Origin: Bog-756 sp963829235
GTDB lineage: Bacteria > Actinomycetota > Acidimicrobiia > Acidimicrobiales > RAAP-2
Direction: 5' to 3'
NCBI GenBank assembly: GCA_963829235.1
Contig: CAWHIF010000010.1
Location: 1 to 64,000 of the forward strand
DNA length: 64,000 nt
How positions within the stretch are numbered: position 1 is the first letter of the stretch; each line of letters begins with the position of its first letter. Shown here in pieces: positions 41,920-50,823 of the stretch. Below the pieces are notes generated by a model, which was given only the letters and a program-made list of their open reading frames with translations, had not been told where the DNA came from and did not search any database. The position numbers were made by a program, and so were the translations under genes.

Positions 41920-43707
41920 GTGCTTCCCATCGACCGCATCCGCAACTTCTCCATCATCAGCCACGTCGATCACGGCAAATCGACCCTGTCGGACAGGATT
42001 CTGGAGCTGACCGGAGCTGTCGACCCGCGCCTGATGCGCGAGCAGTACCTCGACTCGATGGACATCGAACGTGAGCGCGGGATCACCATCAAGGCCCAGA
42101 ACGTGCGGGTGCCGTGGCGCGACCACACCCTCCACCTCATCGACACGCCCGGCCACGTCGATTTCGGCTACGAGGTCAGCCGATCGCTGGCCGCTTGCGA
42201 GGGGGCGGTGCTGCTGGTCGACGCCTCCCAGGGTATCCAGGCCCAGACCCTGGCCAATTGCTACCAGGCGCTCGACAACGATCTCGAGATCGTGGCCGTG
42301 CTCAACAAGATCGATCTCCCCGCCGCCGATCCCGACCGGTGCGCGGCCGAGATCGAACAGGTCCTCGGGATCGAGTCGGCGGCCATCATGCGCATCTCGG
42401 CGAAGACGGGCGAGGGCGTCCCCGAGTTGCTGGACGCCATCGTGGCCCGGATCCCGGCCCCCACCGGAGACCCCACCGCCCCCCTGCAGGCCCTCATCTT
42501 CGACTCGGCCTACGACCAGTACCGGGGTGTGGTCAGCTCGATCCGGGTGATGCAGGGCACCCTGGTCGGGACGGACAAGCTGCGGTTCATGCAGGCGGGC
42601 AGTAACCACGAGATCGAAGAGATCGGCATCCGCACCCCGGCCACCGTGCCGGTCGACGAGCTCGGTCCCGGTGAGGTGGGCTATCTGATCGCGGGGATCA
42701 AGGACGTGGCCGGAGCTCGTTCCGGCGAGACGGTCACCACCACCGCCCACCCGGCCGCGGCCGCACTGGCCGGCTACCGCGACCCGAAGCCGATGGTGTT
42801 CTGCGGGCTCTTCCCCATCGACGGCGACGAGCTCCCCGACCTGCGCGACGCACTGGAGAAGCTGCGGCTCAACGACGCCAGCTTCACCTACGAGCCCGAG
42901 TCGTCGCGGGCCCTCGGCTTCGGCTTCCGGTGCGGATTTCTGGGGTTGCTGCACATGGAGATCGTGCGCGAACGCCTCGAGCGCGAATTCGACCTCTCCC
43001 TCATCGCCACGGCCCCGTCCGTCGCCTACCGCGCCTACCTGAACGACGGTACCCAGGTGGACGTGGACAACCCGAGCGAACTGCCCGAGCCCACCGCGCT
43101 CGACCATGTCGACGAGCCCATGCTGAGGGCCACCATCCTCACCCCGGCCGAGTACACCGGCACGGTGATGGACCTGTGCCAGAGCCGACGGGCCGAGATG
43201 GTCAAGATGGAGTACCTGTCACCCGAACGGGTCGAATTCGTCTACGCCATCCCGCTGGCCGAGGTGGTGGTGAACTTCTTCGACCAGTTGAAGAGCCGGA
43301 CCAAGGGCTATGCCAGTCTCGACTACGAGCCCGAGGGGTACGCCACCGCCGACCTGGTCAAGGTGGACCTGTTGATCAACCACACGCCGGTCGATGCCTT
43401 CTCCACCATCGTCCACCGGTCACAGGCCGACTTCTACGGTCGGCGAATGACCGAGAAGCTGCGCGAGTTGATTCCCCGCCAGATGTTCGACGTCCCCATC
43501 CAAGCCGCCATCGGTGGACGGGTGCTGGCCCGCGAGACGGTCAAGGCCAGGCGAAAGGACGTTCTGGCCAAATGCTACGGCGGTGACATCACCCGGAAGC
43601 GCAAGCTTCTGGAGAAGCAGAAGGAGGGCAAGAAGAAGATGAAGAACATCGGAAGGGTGGAGGTTCCACAGGAGGCGTTCGTCTCCGCGCTCAAGCTGGA
43701 CGACTGA
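41920..43707 (+). CDS. lepA: Elongation factor 4 (LepA), ribosomal back-translocase GTPase
   Basis: A 595-aa translational GTPase. G1 is ISHVDHGKSTLSDRI, G2 lies around ERERGITIKAQ, G3 is DTPGHVDFGYEV and G4 is VLNKIDLP. The EF-G-like domains follow, and the LepA-specific C-terminus ends RKRKLLEKQKEGKKKMKNIG and VEVPQEAFVSALKLDD. LepA lacks EF-G domain IV and acts on stalled or improperly translocated ribosomes. The GTG start gives the conserved LPIDRIRNFSIISH N-terminus. Confidence 0.97.
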   Translation: MLPIDRIRNFSIISHVDHGKSTLSDRILELTGAVDPRLMREQYLDSMDIERERGITIKAQNVRVPWRDHTLHLIDTPGHVDFGYEVSRSLAACEGAVLLVDASQGIQAQTLANCYQALDNDLEIVAVLNKIDLPAADPDRCAAEIEQVLGIESAAIMRISAKTGEGVPELLDAIVARIPAPTGDPTAPLQALIFDSAYDQYRGVVSSIRVMQGTLVGTDKLRFMQAGSNHEIEEIGIRTPATVPVDELGPGEVGYLIAGIKDVAGARSGETVTTTAHPAAAALAGYRDPKPMVFCGLFPIDGDELPDLRDALEKLRLNDASFTYEPESSRALGFGFRCGFLGLLHMEIVRERLEREFDLSLIATAPSVAYRAYLNDGTQVDVDNPSELPEPTALDHVDEPMLRATILTPAEYTGTVMDLCQSRRAEMVKMEYLSPERVEFVYAIPLAEVVVNFFDQLKSRTKGYASLDYEPEGYATADLVKVDLLINHTPVDAFSTIVHRSQADFYGRRMTEKLRELIPRQMFDVPIQAAIGGRVLARETVKARRKDVLAKCYGGDITRKRKLLEKQKEGKKKMKNIGRVEVPQEAFVSALKLDD

Positions 43708-43756
43708 ACGGTCGATCCGAAGGGCAGGACATAGCTGTTCGAACGAGGTTCCCCCG

Positions 43757-45004
43757 GTGCTCCAACAACTGACGTCTAACGTGTCGGCAGTGTCCAAGGA
43801 TACCTCTATCGCTGTATCCGGCCTCTCCAAGACGTACCGGATCTACACCCGTGAGGACCGGTCGACCACAGCAGCCGAAGCGGTGATCAAGAAGGTCAAA
43901 CAGGCCAAGGCCAAGAAGGTCGTCGAGCAGTTCGAGGCCCTCCACGACGTCAGCTTCGAGGTGTCCTGGGGGGAGGTGGTCGGCATCATCGGCCGCAACG
44001 GGGCCGGGAAATCCACGCTGCTGAAGATCATCAACCGGATCACCGCCCCCACCACCGGCCGACTCGAGCTCGGGGGCCGGGTGGGGAGCCTGCTCGAAGT
44101 GGGCACCGGGTTCCACCCCGAGCTCACCGGGCGGGAGAACGTCTACCTCAACGGGACCCTGCTCGGGATGCGCCGCAAGGAGATCAAGGAGCGCTTCGAC
44201 GCCATCGTCGACTTCGCCGGGACGGAGAAGTTCCTCGACACCCAGGTCAAGCGGTACTCGACCGGCATGTACATCCGTCTGGCCTTCGCCGTGGCCGCCC
44301 ATCTGGAGAGCGAGATCCTGGTCGTCGACGAGGTGCTGGCCGTCGGCGACTCGGACTTCCAGGCCAAGTGCCTGCGCAAGATGAGGGAGGTGGCCCGCGA
44401 CGGTCGCACCGTGCTGCTGGTCAGCCACCAGCTGCAGACGGTGTCCGACCTGTGCAGCTCGGCCCTGTACCTCGACAGTGGCCGACTGGTCCTCCACGGC
44501 ACCGTCGAGCAGGCCATGGAGGAGTACAAGCGAAGCTTCGCCCGCACGGCACCGATGCTCAAGGAGGCGTCCTTCCGCCCGGGCACCGGCGAGCTCCGCT
44601 TCGACGAGGTGAGCGTGGCCAACGACATCACCAAGCCCGGCGAGGAGGTGGTCGTCGAATTCTCGGTGGGGGCCAATCCGGCTTTCGGGAGCCGTTACCA
44701 CGTCTCGTGCTTCGTCAACAACGATGACGGGATGGTGATCGCCCAGTGCGACTCCCGGGTCGTCGACTTCTGGCTGGACCCGGCCACCGACAACGAGGGT
44801 CGCGTCGTGGTTCGCACGCCGTGGCTGAAGCCCGGTGCCTACACCGTCGACATGATGATCCACGCCGGCGGGCACCCGACCGACATCTGGGAGCAGGCCT
44901 GTCACTTCCAGGTCCTGCCCGTCACCCCCTACCCGCATCCGACCACGCCCGACGGCACCGACCGCGGCGTCGTCTTTCCCGACTTCGACTTCTCGCAGCG
45001 CTGA
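43757..45004 (+). CDS. wzt: ABC exporter ATPase for surface polysaccharide (Wzt/TagH type)
   Basis: A 415-aa ATPase. Walker A is GRNGAGKST (about residues 79-87), the signature is YSTGMYIRLAFAVAAH, and Walker B is ILVVDEVLAVGD. Residues ~260-415 form the extra beta-rich Wzt C-terminal domain (FSVGANPAFGSRYHVSCFVN and onward), which in O-antigen systems binds the glycan's capped end. It pairs with the permease 6 bp downstream to export an undecaprenyl-linked polymer. A Lys-rich insertion before Walker A (KKVKQAKAKKVVEQ) is like TagH/RfbE-type ATPases. Start could also be GTG 43787. Confidence 0.92.
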   Translation: MLQQLTSNVSAVSKDTSIAVSGLSKTYRIYTREDRSTTAAEAVIKKVKQAKAKKVVEQFEALHDVSFEVSWGEVVGIIGRNGAGKSTLLKIINRITAPTTGRLELGGRVGSLLEVGTGFHPELTGRENVYLNGTLLGMRRKEIKERFDAIVDFAGTEKFLDTQVKRYSTGMYIRLAFAVAAHLESEILVVDEVLAVGDSDFQAKCLRKMREVARDGRTVLLVSHQLQTVSDLCSSALYLDSGRLVLHGTVEQAMEEYKRSFARTAPMLKEASFRPGTGELRFDEVSVANDITKPGEEVVVEFSVGANPAFGSRYHVSCFVNNDDGMVIAQCDSRVVDFWLDPATDNEGRVVVRTPWLKPGAYTVDMMIHAGGHPTDIWEQACHFQVLPVTPYPHPTTPDGTDRGVVFPDFDFSQR

Positions 45005-45010
45005 GGACCC

Positions 45011-45829
45011 ATGGCCACCATCGTCATCACCCCGCCCAAGAAGTTCGCCATCCCCAAGGTCTCCGAGTTGTGGGAGGCGCGCGAGGTCCTCTACCGGTTC
45101 GGGGCCCGCGACGTCACCCTGCGCTACCGCCAGACCCTCCTCGGCGTGGTCTGGGTGTTGCTCCAGCCTCTGCTCACCGCGCTGGTCTTCGTGTTGGTCT
45201 TCACCAAGGTGGGCCACGTCAGCTACGGGCACTCGGTGCCGATCGTCTTCATCTTCGCCGGCGTCGTGGTGTGGAACCTGTTCAGCGGGATCATCACCCG
45301 AGCCCAGGGCTCGCTGGTCTCCAACCGGGACCTGGTGTCCAAGGTCTTCTTCCCCCGGATGCTGGTGCCCCTGGCCGTCGTCTACTCGTGCCTGGTCGAT
45401 TTCCTGGTGTCGATCGCGTTCCTGATCGTCCTCATGGTCATCAACGGGGTCAACCCGGGTGCGGCTGTCCTGTTCGTTCCGGTGTGGACGGCCATGATCA
45501 TCCTGCTGGCCAGCGCGGTGGGGCTGGTCACGTCGGCGCTGACCGTGCGCTATCGCGACGTCAACTACTTCGTCCCCTTCTTCCTGCAGTTCCTGCTCTT
45601 CGCCAGCCCCATCATCTATCCCATCGCCGAAGTGCCGGCCAAGTATCGGGTCATCTACGACCTGAACCCGCTGACCTGGCTGCTCCAGGCCTTCCAGTGG
45701 TCGTTCGTGCGTCAACCGGCGCCCTATGCCTGGGAGTTCGTGCTCGCCATCGTCGTCCCGATCCTGGCCCTCGTGGCCGGGGCGGTCATCTTCGAGCAGA
45801 TGGAGCGCGGCTTCGCCGACGCCATCTGA
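45011..45829 (+). CDS. wzm: ABC exporter permease for surface polysaccharide (Wzm/TagG type)
   Basis: A 272-aa ABC-2 permease with six hydrophobic segments. It begins with the amphipathic interface region (RFGARDVTLRYRQTLLGVVW) and contains VWNLFSGIITRAQGSLVSNR, FLVSIAFLIVLMVINGV and QFLLFASPIIYPIAEVPAKY, as in Wzm, TagG and RfbA. It forms the membrane channel for the neighbouring ATPase. Its last codons are duplicated in tandem directly after the stop. Confidence 0.93.
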   Translation: MATIVITPPKKFAIPKVSELWEAREVLYRFGARDVTLRYRQTLLGVVWVLLQPLLTALVFVLVFTKVGHVSYGHSVPIVFIFAGVVVWNLFSGIITRAQGSLVSNRDLVSKVFFPRMLVPLAVVYSCLVDFLVSIAFLIVLMVINGVNPGAAVLFVPVWTAMIILLASAVGLVTSALTVRYRDVNYFVPFFLQFLLFASPIIYPIAEVPAKYRVIYDLNPLTWLLQAFQWSFVRQPAPYAWEFVLAIVVPILALVAGAVIFEQMERGFADAI

Positions 45830-45925
45830 TCGGGAGCGCGGCTTCGCCGACGCCATCTGATCGGAGCGCGGCTTGGCCGGTCGGTGTCGGATCGGGAGCG
45901 CGGCTCGGCCGGTCGGTGTCAGGCG
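45803..45925 (+). repeat. Tandem repeats of the wzm 3' end
   Basis: Units of about 30-32 bp begin with GAGCGCGGCT at 45803, 45834, 45864 and 45896. The first is the end of wzm including its TGA. The second is nearly identical and contains the TGA too. The third and fourth are diverged after GAGCGCGGCT but share GGCCGGTCGGTGTC with each other. The last overlaps the stop region of the convergent hydrolase gene. Confidence 0.9.
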
Positions 45926-47583
45926 ACGCGGTCGCCGAACCGGCTGAGGATCCACCGGGTCAACAGGGGATAGGCCTCGGCCCGGCCCTCGACGGTGTAC
46001 AGCGAGTGGTCGTTGCCGGGCACCACCTCGATGTCCAACGTCCGGCGCCGACGGAGCCGCCGCCGGACCACCGACCAGTAGAGCGACGGCTCGAATTCGT
46101 GGGCGTCGACCTCGCTGACGACGACCAGCACCGGGATGCCGCGCCGACTGACCTCGGCCACGGGGTGGATGGGGGACCAGGCGACCCGCACCTGGCACAG
46201 CGCCTGCCACGTCCACAGGGCCACCCGCGAATGCTTGACGGACAGGTCGCGCAACGAGGGGGGCATGGCGCGGTAGGCCAACCGGCGGGAGTCGATGGCT
46301 CCGACCTCGATGTCGGGGACCCAACCGGTGATCCCCGGGTTGATGGCGCAGACGGCCAGGGGGTGCAGACGGAGTCCGCCTTCAATGGCGTGGTAGCCAC
46401 CCGAGGACAGGCCGACGAAGATGAGATCCCGGGCTTGAGGATCGCCGAGCGCCGCGGCCAGGTCGCACAGGTCGTCGATGGCCTCGGGAGGCTTGGGCTC
46501 CTGGCGGGGCAGGTCCGGACGCCCGAACGTCTCCCCGACGCCGTCGATGTCGAAGCGGACGCTCCGGAGGCCGTGGCCCGCGAACCGGCGGGCCAGCTCG
46601 ACCCACATCCGGCCCGCTCCGGTGTGGTCGAGAGCCCCTGCGGAGAAGAACACGACCGTCGGTGTCGACGCCCCGCTGCCCGTGGCCGGCTCGGTGACGA
46701 TCCCGAACAGGGAGTTCGGGCCCAGTCGGACGGCCCGCTCGGTGATGGCCCGGCCGTCGGGAGTGAGCGCCACGTCGGCCGAGTCCACGGGTTCGACGGC
46801 GAACGGGGTCCCGGGCCCGTCGAGGACGTGGGAGGCCCAGTCGGCGATGGTCTTGATGGTGGTGGTCGGAAGGGTGATCATCTGGGGCGGGACGTCCAGC
46901 AGGTCGGGTTGTCCGTCCACCTCGATCCAATCGACGTCGGCCGGGGAACCGTCGTGTGCCGACTTCAGTCCCCGCCCCTCGCTTCGCAGGGCCACCAGCG
47001 CGCGGCGGACCTTCGAAAAGTCGGCGGTGGCCAGCTTGAGTGCCGACAGTTCGCCCACCGTCTCCGCCGAGTAGGTGAAGGCCGGGCCGGTCACCGATCC
47101 GTCATCGGCCTGTGGGGCCCCGTAGCCGGTGGCCAACAGCGTGCGCTCGACACGGAGGAACTCGCGTCCTGTCGCCCACGGGTCCCACGCGATGAGGTGG
47201 TCGACCGTCGTGCCGCGGGTGACGGCCTCGATGGCCAGGAGGGCCCCCATCCGCATCCCGAGCAGAACCACCGGACCTTCCGAGCAGCTCCGGGCGAACG
47301 ACACGGCCTCGTCCACGCTGGCCAGCCAGTCGGACACCCGGTCGGGTCCGTCGAGGTCGCCGCTCGAATCGCCCGTGCCCGCGTAGGCGAACCGCAACGC
47401 CGCCACCCCGGTGCCGGCGAGCTGCTCTGCGAGCGCCTGCATGGCCGGCTGGGCGTTGGCCATCTCCCGACCCAGGGGGCCGCACATCACCACCGTTCCC
47501 CGGGCCATGCCGCCGTCCGGGCGATGGACGCATCCGAACAGCGGGCGTCCGGGCGGCCCGAACCAGGTCGGCAAGGCCTTCAT
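45919..47583 (-). CDS. Two-domain alpha/beta hydrolase, first domain lacking its Ser nucleophile
   Basis: A 554-aa protein with two alpha/beta-hydrolase-like halves. Half one has FAYAGTGDSSGDLDGP and a nucleophile elbow GMRMG (109-113) with Arg where Ser is expected. Half two has VRFDIDGVGETFGRP, an intact elbow GLSSG (391-395), Asp493 in SEVDAHEF and His526 in GNDHSL, forming a plausible triad. Both halves resemble exosortase-associated hydrolases (GxGDS motif). No signal peptide is visible. It is convergent with wzm and upstream of a glycosyltransferase, so it may edit a glycan or lipid carrier. The function is inferred only from context. Confidence 0.7.
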   Translation of the reverse strand: MKALPTWFGPPGRPLFGCVHRPDGGMARGTVVMCGPLGREMANAQPAMQALAEQLAGTGVAALRFAYAGTGDSSGDLDGPDRVSDWLASVDEAVSFARSCSEGPVVLLGMRMGALLAIEAVTRGTTVDHLIAWDPWATGREFLRVERTLLATGYGAPQADDGSVTGPAFTYSAETVGELSALKLATADFSKVRRALVALRSEGRGLKSAHDGSPADVDWIEVDGQPDLLDVPPQMITLPTTTIKTIADWASHVLDGPGTPFAVEPVDSADVALTPDGRAITERAVRLGPNSLFGIVTEPATGSGASTPTVVFFSAGALDHTGAGRMWVELARRFAGHGLRSVRFDIDGVGETFGRPDLPRQEPKPPEAIDDLCDLAAALGDPQARDLIFVGLSSGGYHAIEGGLRLHPLAVCAINPGITGWVPDIEVGAIDSRRLAYRAMPPSLRDLSVKHSRVALWTWQALCQVRVAWSPIHPVAEVSRRGIPVLVVVSEVDAHEFEPSLYWSVVRRRLRRRRTLDIEVVPGNDHSLYTVEGRAEAYPLLTRWILSRFGDRVA

Positions 47584-47698
47584 GTCAGATCCTGATGCTC
47601 GAACGGCGCGCCGCGTGCATACCCGTCTCCATCGGCAGGAACGAGGTGGGTATTGAGGAACAGCTGAACGGTGGGGGACGTGTACGTTCTGTGAGGCA

Positions 47699-48628
47699 AT
47701 GACCGAATTCTCCCCTTCCGCCAGCGCTTCCCGAGCGGGATCGCCCAGAAGGCCGACCTCACTCCGGCTCGGCGCCTACCTTCTGCTCGGCGACCCCGCC
47801 TTTCTCGAGCAGAGCATCCGTTCCATCTACGCTATCGCCGAACGCATCGTGGTGGTCTATGACGAGGCTGGGCTGAGCTGGACCAACAGGCCACTGCCCA
47901 TCCAACACTGCCTCGAGGTGGTCGACCGGATGGACACCGACGGGAAGGTGATCCGGCTTCCCGGGAACTTCCACGACACCGGGCTCCTGCCGCTCGAAGC
48001 CGAGACGCTCGAGCGCAACGCCGGGATCGCGGCACTGGGTCACGAGGTCGACTGGGTCGTGCAGATCGACACCGACGAGGTACTCGGAGATCCCGACCGC
48101 TTCGTGGGGGCCATCGCCCGCGCCCACTCCGAAGGCAAGTCCGCCCTCGACTATCCGGCCCGATGGCTCTACGGACATGTCGGAGGCCACATCTACCTCG
48201 AACGGTGCCGCCGGACCTGGGGGATATCGGCCGGCTACCCGGGGCCGGTGGCGGTGAAGGCCGGCACCACCCTCAGGTTGGCCCGCCAGTGCGACGTGCC
48301 CATATGGCGGGTCGACTTCCGGCGCCGGAACACCGACCCCGCCCATCCACGCGACGCACGGGTCGACGAGTCGGTCCGGCCCGATGAAGGGATCTGGCAC
48401 TTCTCCTGGGTCAGGTCGGAGACGGAGATGCGGAACAAGGCTGCTTCCTCCGGCCACGTGGACGAGGTCAACTGGGGGAAGGAGATCGACCGCTGGCTCG
48501 GGCGTTGCCGGCATCCCCGGCTGACCACACTGTTGACCCCTGTCCGCAGACCGCCCGCCATCGTCGGGGCACCCACCTGGTTGCGTACGGCCCGGGTGCC
48601 GGACTCGGTTGTCGCCGACGCCGGATGA
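47699..48628 (+). CDS. Glycosyltransferase, family 2-like (DTD type)
   Basis: A 309-aa GT-A-like protein. LRLGAYLLLGDPAFLEQSIR begins the sugar-nucleotide domain and WVVQIDTDEVLGDPDRFVG carries the DxD-type metal motif. ALDYPARWLYGHVGGHIYLE and IWHFSWVRSETEMRNKAASS follow. The pattern is that of the glycosyltransferases that act on cell-surface polysaccharides. The first 20 residues are Ser/Ala/Arg-rich. It is coupled to the next glycosyltransferase (ATGA), so the two probably add successive sugars. Confidence 0.75.
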   Translation: MTEFSPSASASRAGSPRRPTSLRLGAYLLLGDPAFLEQSIRSIYAIAERIVVVYDEAGLSWTNRPLPIQHCLEVVDRMDTDGKVIRLPGNFHDTGLLPLEAETLERNAGIAALGHEVDWVVQIDTDEVLGDPDRFVGAIARAHSEGKSALDYPARWLYGHVGGHIYLERCRRTWGISAGYPGPVAVKAGTTLRLARQCDVPIWRVDFRRRNTDPAHPRDARVDESVRPDEGIWHFSWVRSETEMRNKAASSGHVDEVNWGKEIDRWLGRCRHPRLTTLLTPVRRPPAIVGAPTWLRTARVPDSVVADAG

Positions 48629-49605
48629 GCGCCCCCACCGCCTCGGTGGTCATCATCACCTATGAGCGCCCCGATTTCGTGGCCCGCTGCATCGAGCACC
48701 TGTCGGTCCAGACCCGGGCCCCCCTCGAGATCGTGGTGGTCGACTCCTCGTCCGACGACGAGACCGAGCGTCTCGTACGCGACCGGTTCCCCACGGTCAC
48801 CTACGCGGTGTGCTCGGCGGGCATGGGCGCCATGGCCACGGCCCGCAACCTCGGCTATCGCCTGACCTCCGGCGAGATCCTCGCCTTCATCGACGACGAC
48901 GCCTTTGCCGAACCCGGATGGCTGGAGCACCTCCTGCCGTTCTACGACGACCCGACGGTCGGGGCGGTCGGTGGTCGCCAGATCCGTCGTCAGCCCGGGG
49001 AGCTCGAAGAGGGAGTCGACGCCATCGGCCAGCTCCAACCCGACGGCACCATCACCGGGAACTTCGCCGCCGATCCGGGCGGGCCGGTGCCCGTCGACCA
49101 TCTCCTGGGGGCCAACATGTCGTTCCGGCGCTCGGTCCTCGACCGGATCGGCGGGATACACGAAGGCTACGGCGGGACCTGCGTCCGCGAGGAGACAGAC
49201 CTCTGCCTCCGGGTGGCCCATGCCGGGTTCCGCCTCGTCTACACGCCCGACGCGGTCGTCGAGCATCTCGCCGCGCCGTACGCCAAGGGCCGGCGGTTCG
49301 ACCTGCGTTATGTCTACTGGGCCCAGAAGAACCACCTCATCGTGCTCATCCGCAACTTCGGGCTCACCGAGCCCATCGTCCGGCGCTACCTGTCGACCTC
49401 GATCGGCGGTGCCGCGTCCTCCATCGGCGAGCGGATGTCGACGGCCAGGCAGCGCGCCACGGGCCACGACCTCGCCGGGGCGCTCCGCGCCGCGGGCGGG
49501 GCCGTCCTCCGGGCCGGGGTGGTCGTGGCGGCGACGCTCTCGGGGGTCTGGGCCGGGGTGCGGCTGGCCGGTGCCGACCGCCGGGCCCGCCGCCTCCGCC
49601 GCTGA
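48625..49605 (+). CDS. Family 2 glycosyltransferase
   Basis: A 326-aa GT2 enzyme: ASVVIITYERPDFVARCIEH, LEIVVVDSSSDDETERL and ARNLGYRLTSGEILAFIDDD (DxD metal site, about residues 91-93). LLGANMSFRRSVLDRIGGIH and EETDLCLRVAHAGFRLVYTP give the acceptor-side motif. The C-terminus has two hydrophobic stretches (AVLRAGVVVAATLSGVWAGV), possibly membrane-associating. It transfers a sugar to a growing glycan. The last 21 bases including the stop are repeated exactly downstream. Confidence 0.9.
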   Translation: MSAPTASVVIITYERPDFVARCIEHLSVQTRAPLEIVVVDSSSDDETERLVRDRFPTVTYAVCSAGMGAMATARNLGYRLTSGEILAFIDDDAFAEPGWLEHLLPFYDDPTVGAVGGRQIRRQPGELEEGVDAIGQLQPDGTITGNFAADPGGPVPVDHLLGANMSFRRSVLDRIGGIHEGYGGTCVREETDLCLRVAHAGFRLVYTPDAVVEHLAAPYAKGRRFDLRYVYWAQKNHLIVLIRNFGLTEPIVRRYLSTSIGGAASSIGERMSTARQRATGHDLAGALRAAGGAVLRAGVVVAATLSGVWAGVRLAGADRRARRLRR

Positions 49606-49626
49606 GCCCGCCGCCTCCGCCGCTGA
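49585..49626 (+). repeat. Exact 21-bp tandem duplication of a glycosyltransferase 3' end
   Basis: Two identical 21-bp copies, 49585-49605 and 49606-49626, each ending with CGCCGCTGA. The first is the gene's end and stop codon; the second lies in the 24-bp gap to the convergent glycosyltransferase. Confidence 0.95.
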
Positions 49627-49629
49627 GCC

Positions 49630-50757
49630 CTACAGGGCCGACCGGAAGGAAGCTTCGATCCCGTCCACCATGCGGGCCAGCGTGAACTGCTCGAGCACCC
49701 GCGATCGGCACACGCCGGCCAGCTCGGGTTCGCGGTCCCGCCAGTGCATGAGGTCGCGCAACCCTTCCGCCAGCGCCTCTTCGTCCTCCTGTTCGAACAG
49801 GAAGCGCCGCAGGGGTCCGGACATGATCTCGGGAATGCCGCCGACCCGGGAGGCCAGCACCGGTCGACCGGTGGAGAGCGCCTCGATGACCGTCCGGCCG
49901 AAGGACTCCGGTACCACCGACGGCACCACGGCCACGTCGGCGGCGTGGAGGGGAGTGACCACGTCGCGCTGTCCCGGCACGAATCGCACGCTGTCGGTGG
50001 CCATGGCCCGCAACTCCGCCTGATAGGCGGCGGCGTCGCGGTGGACGGTGGACGAGCCCATCACCACCAGCGCGCCCTCGCCGGGGCCCAGACCGAGTCG
50101 TCGCCACGCGTCGAGCAGGACGTGCACCCCCTTCTCGCGATCGAGGCGACCGACGCAGGTGACGACGAAGAGATCCTCGCCGATGCCGAGCGCCTGTCGT
50201 GCCGCCGATCGCTCCTCGGCTCCGCCCAAGGGGTACTCGGCCGGATCGATGCCGTTGAAGACCACGTCGACCTGGTCGGGGTCGAGTCCCATCGTGAGCC
50301 ACTGGTCGGCAACGAACTGGGAGACCACGACGAACCGATCGACGTGACGCCGGAACCTGTCGATCCGGCGCTCGCTGAGGCGGCCGTCGTACCCGTGCTC
50401 GTGGCACACGATCGGAGCGCCCACCACCTTCCCGGCCGGTATGGCCCAACCGGTGGACATCATCCGGCTCCCGTAGATGAGGTCCGGCCTGTGGCGGATG
50501 GCGACCGCCGCCGCGGGGACCACCTTGGCCAACTGCTTGGGCCGTCCCCTCCGGCCGGTCGGGTACCAGTAGTCGACCTCGGGCACCTTGGTCACCGACT
50601 GGCAGAACCTGCGGTAGTCGGGGACGAGTGAGCCGGGCTCGCGATAGATGAGGTTGATCTGGTGGCCACGACGGGCGAGCTCGCGGCTCACCTGGTACAC
50701 GTTCCACTCCACGCCACCCATGGGAACGGTGCTGTGGACGCTGGTCACCAACCTCAT
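49630..50757 (-). CDS. Family 4 glycosyltransferase (GT-B)
   Basis: A 375-aa GT-B enzyme: LVTSVHSTVPMGGVEWNVYQ and VSRELARRGHQINLIYREP form the acceptor domain. VVTCVGRLDREKGVHVLLDA and the EX7E motif in VPESFGRTVIEALSTGRPVL form the nucleotide-sugar domain. It is a retaining transferase likely to build the exported polysaccharide. ATG start; it is on the same strand as the next GT4 gene, which lies 66 bp upstream. Confidence 0.92.
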   Translation of the reverse strand: MRLVTSVHSTVPMGGVEWNVYQVSRELARRGHQINLIYREPGSLVPDYRRFCQSVTKVPEVDYWYPTGRRGRPKQLAKVVPAAAVAIRHRPDLIYGSRMMSTGWAIPAGKVVGAPIVCHEHGYDGRLSERRIDRFRRHVDRFVVVSQFVADQWLTMGLDPDQVDVVFNGIDPAEYPLGGAEERSAARQALGIGEDLFVVTCVGRLDREKGVHVLLDAWRRLGLGPGEGALVVMGSSTVHRDAAAYQAELRAMATDSVRFVPGQRDVVTPLHAADVAVVPSVVPESFGRTVIEALSTGRPVLASRVGGIPEIMSGPLRRFLFEQEDEEALAEGLRDLMHWRDREPELAGVCRSRVLEQFTLARMVDGIEASFRSAL

Positions 50758-50823
50758 CGGGCGGTTCGTCCGAGATGGAAGGGCACGCGGCCCCGCGACG
50801 ACCGCCCGGTCCGGGCGGTCGGG

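Noticed and set aside
43691..46324. 877-codon minus-strand ORF across lepA end, wzt and wzm
   Set aside because: It is antisense to three well-supported genes and has low-complexity Asp/Arg/Glu/Gly composition; it is a GC-driven shadow.
44746..47595. 949-codon plus-strand ORF
   Set aside because: It runs through wzt, wzm and an antisense hydrolase in other frames, with no domain; shadow ORF.
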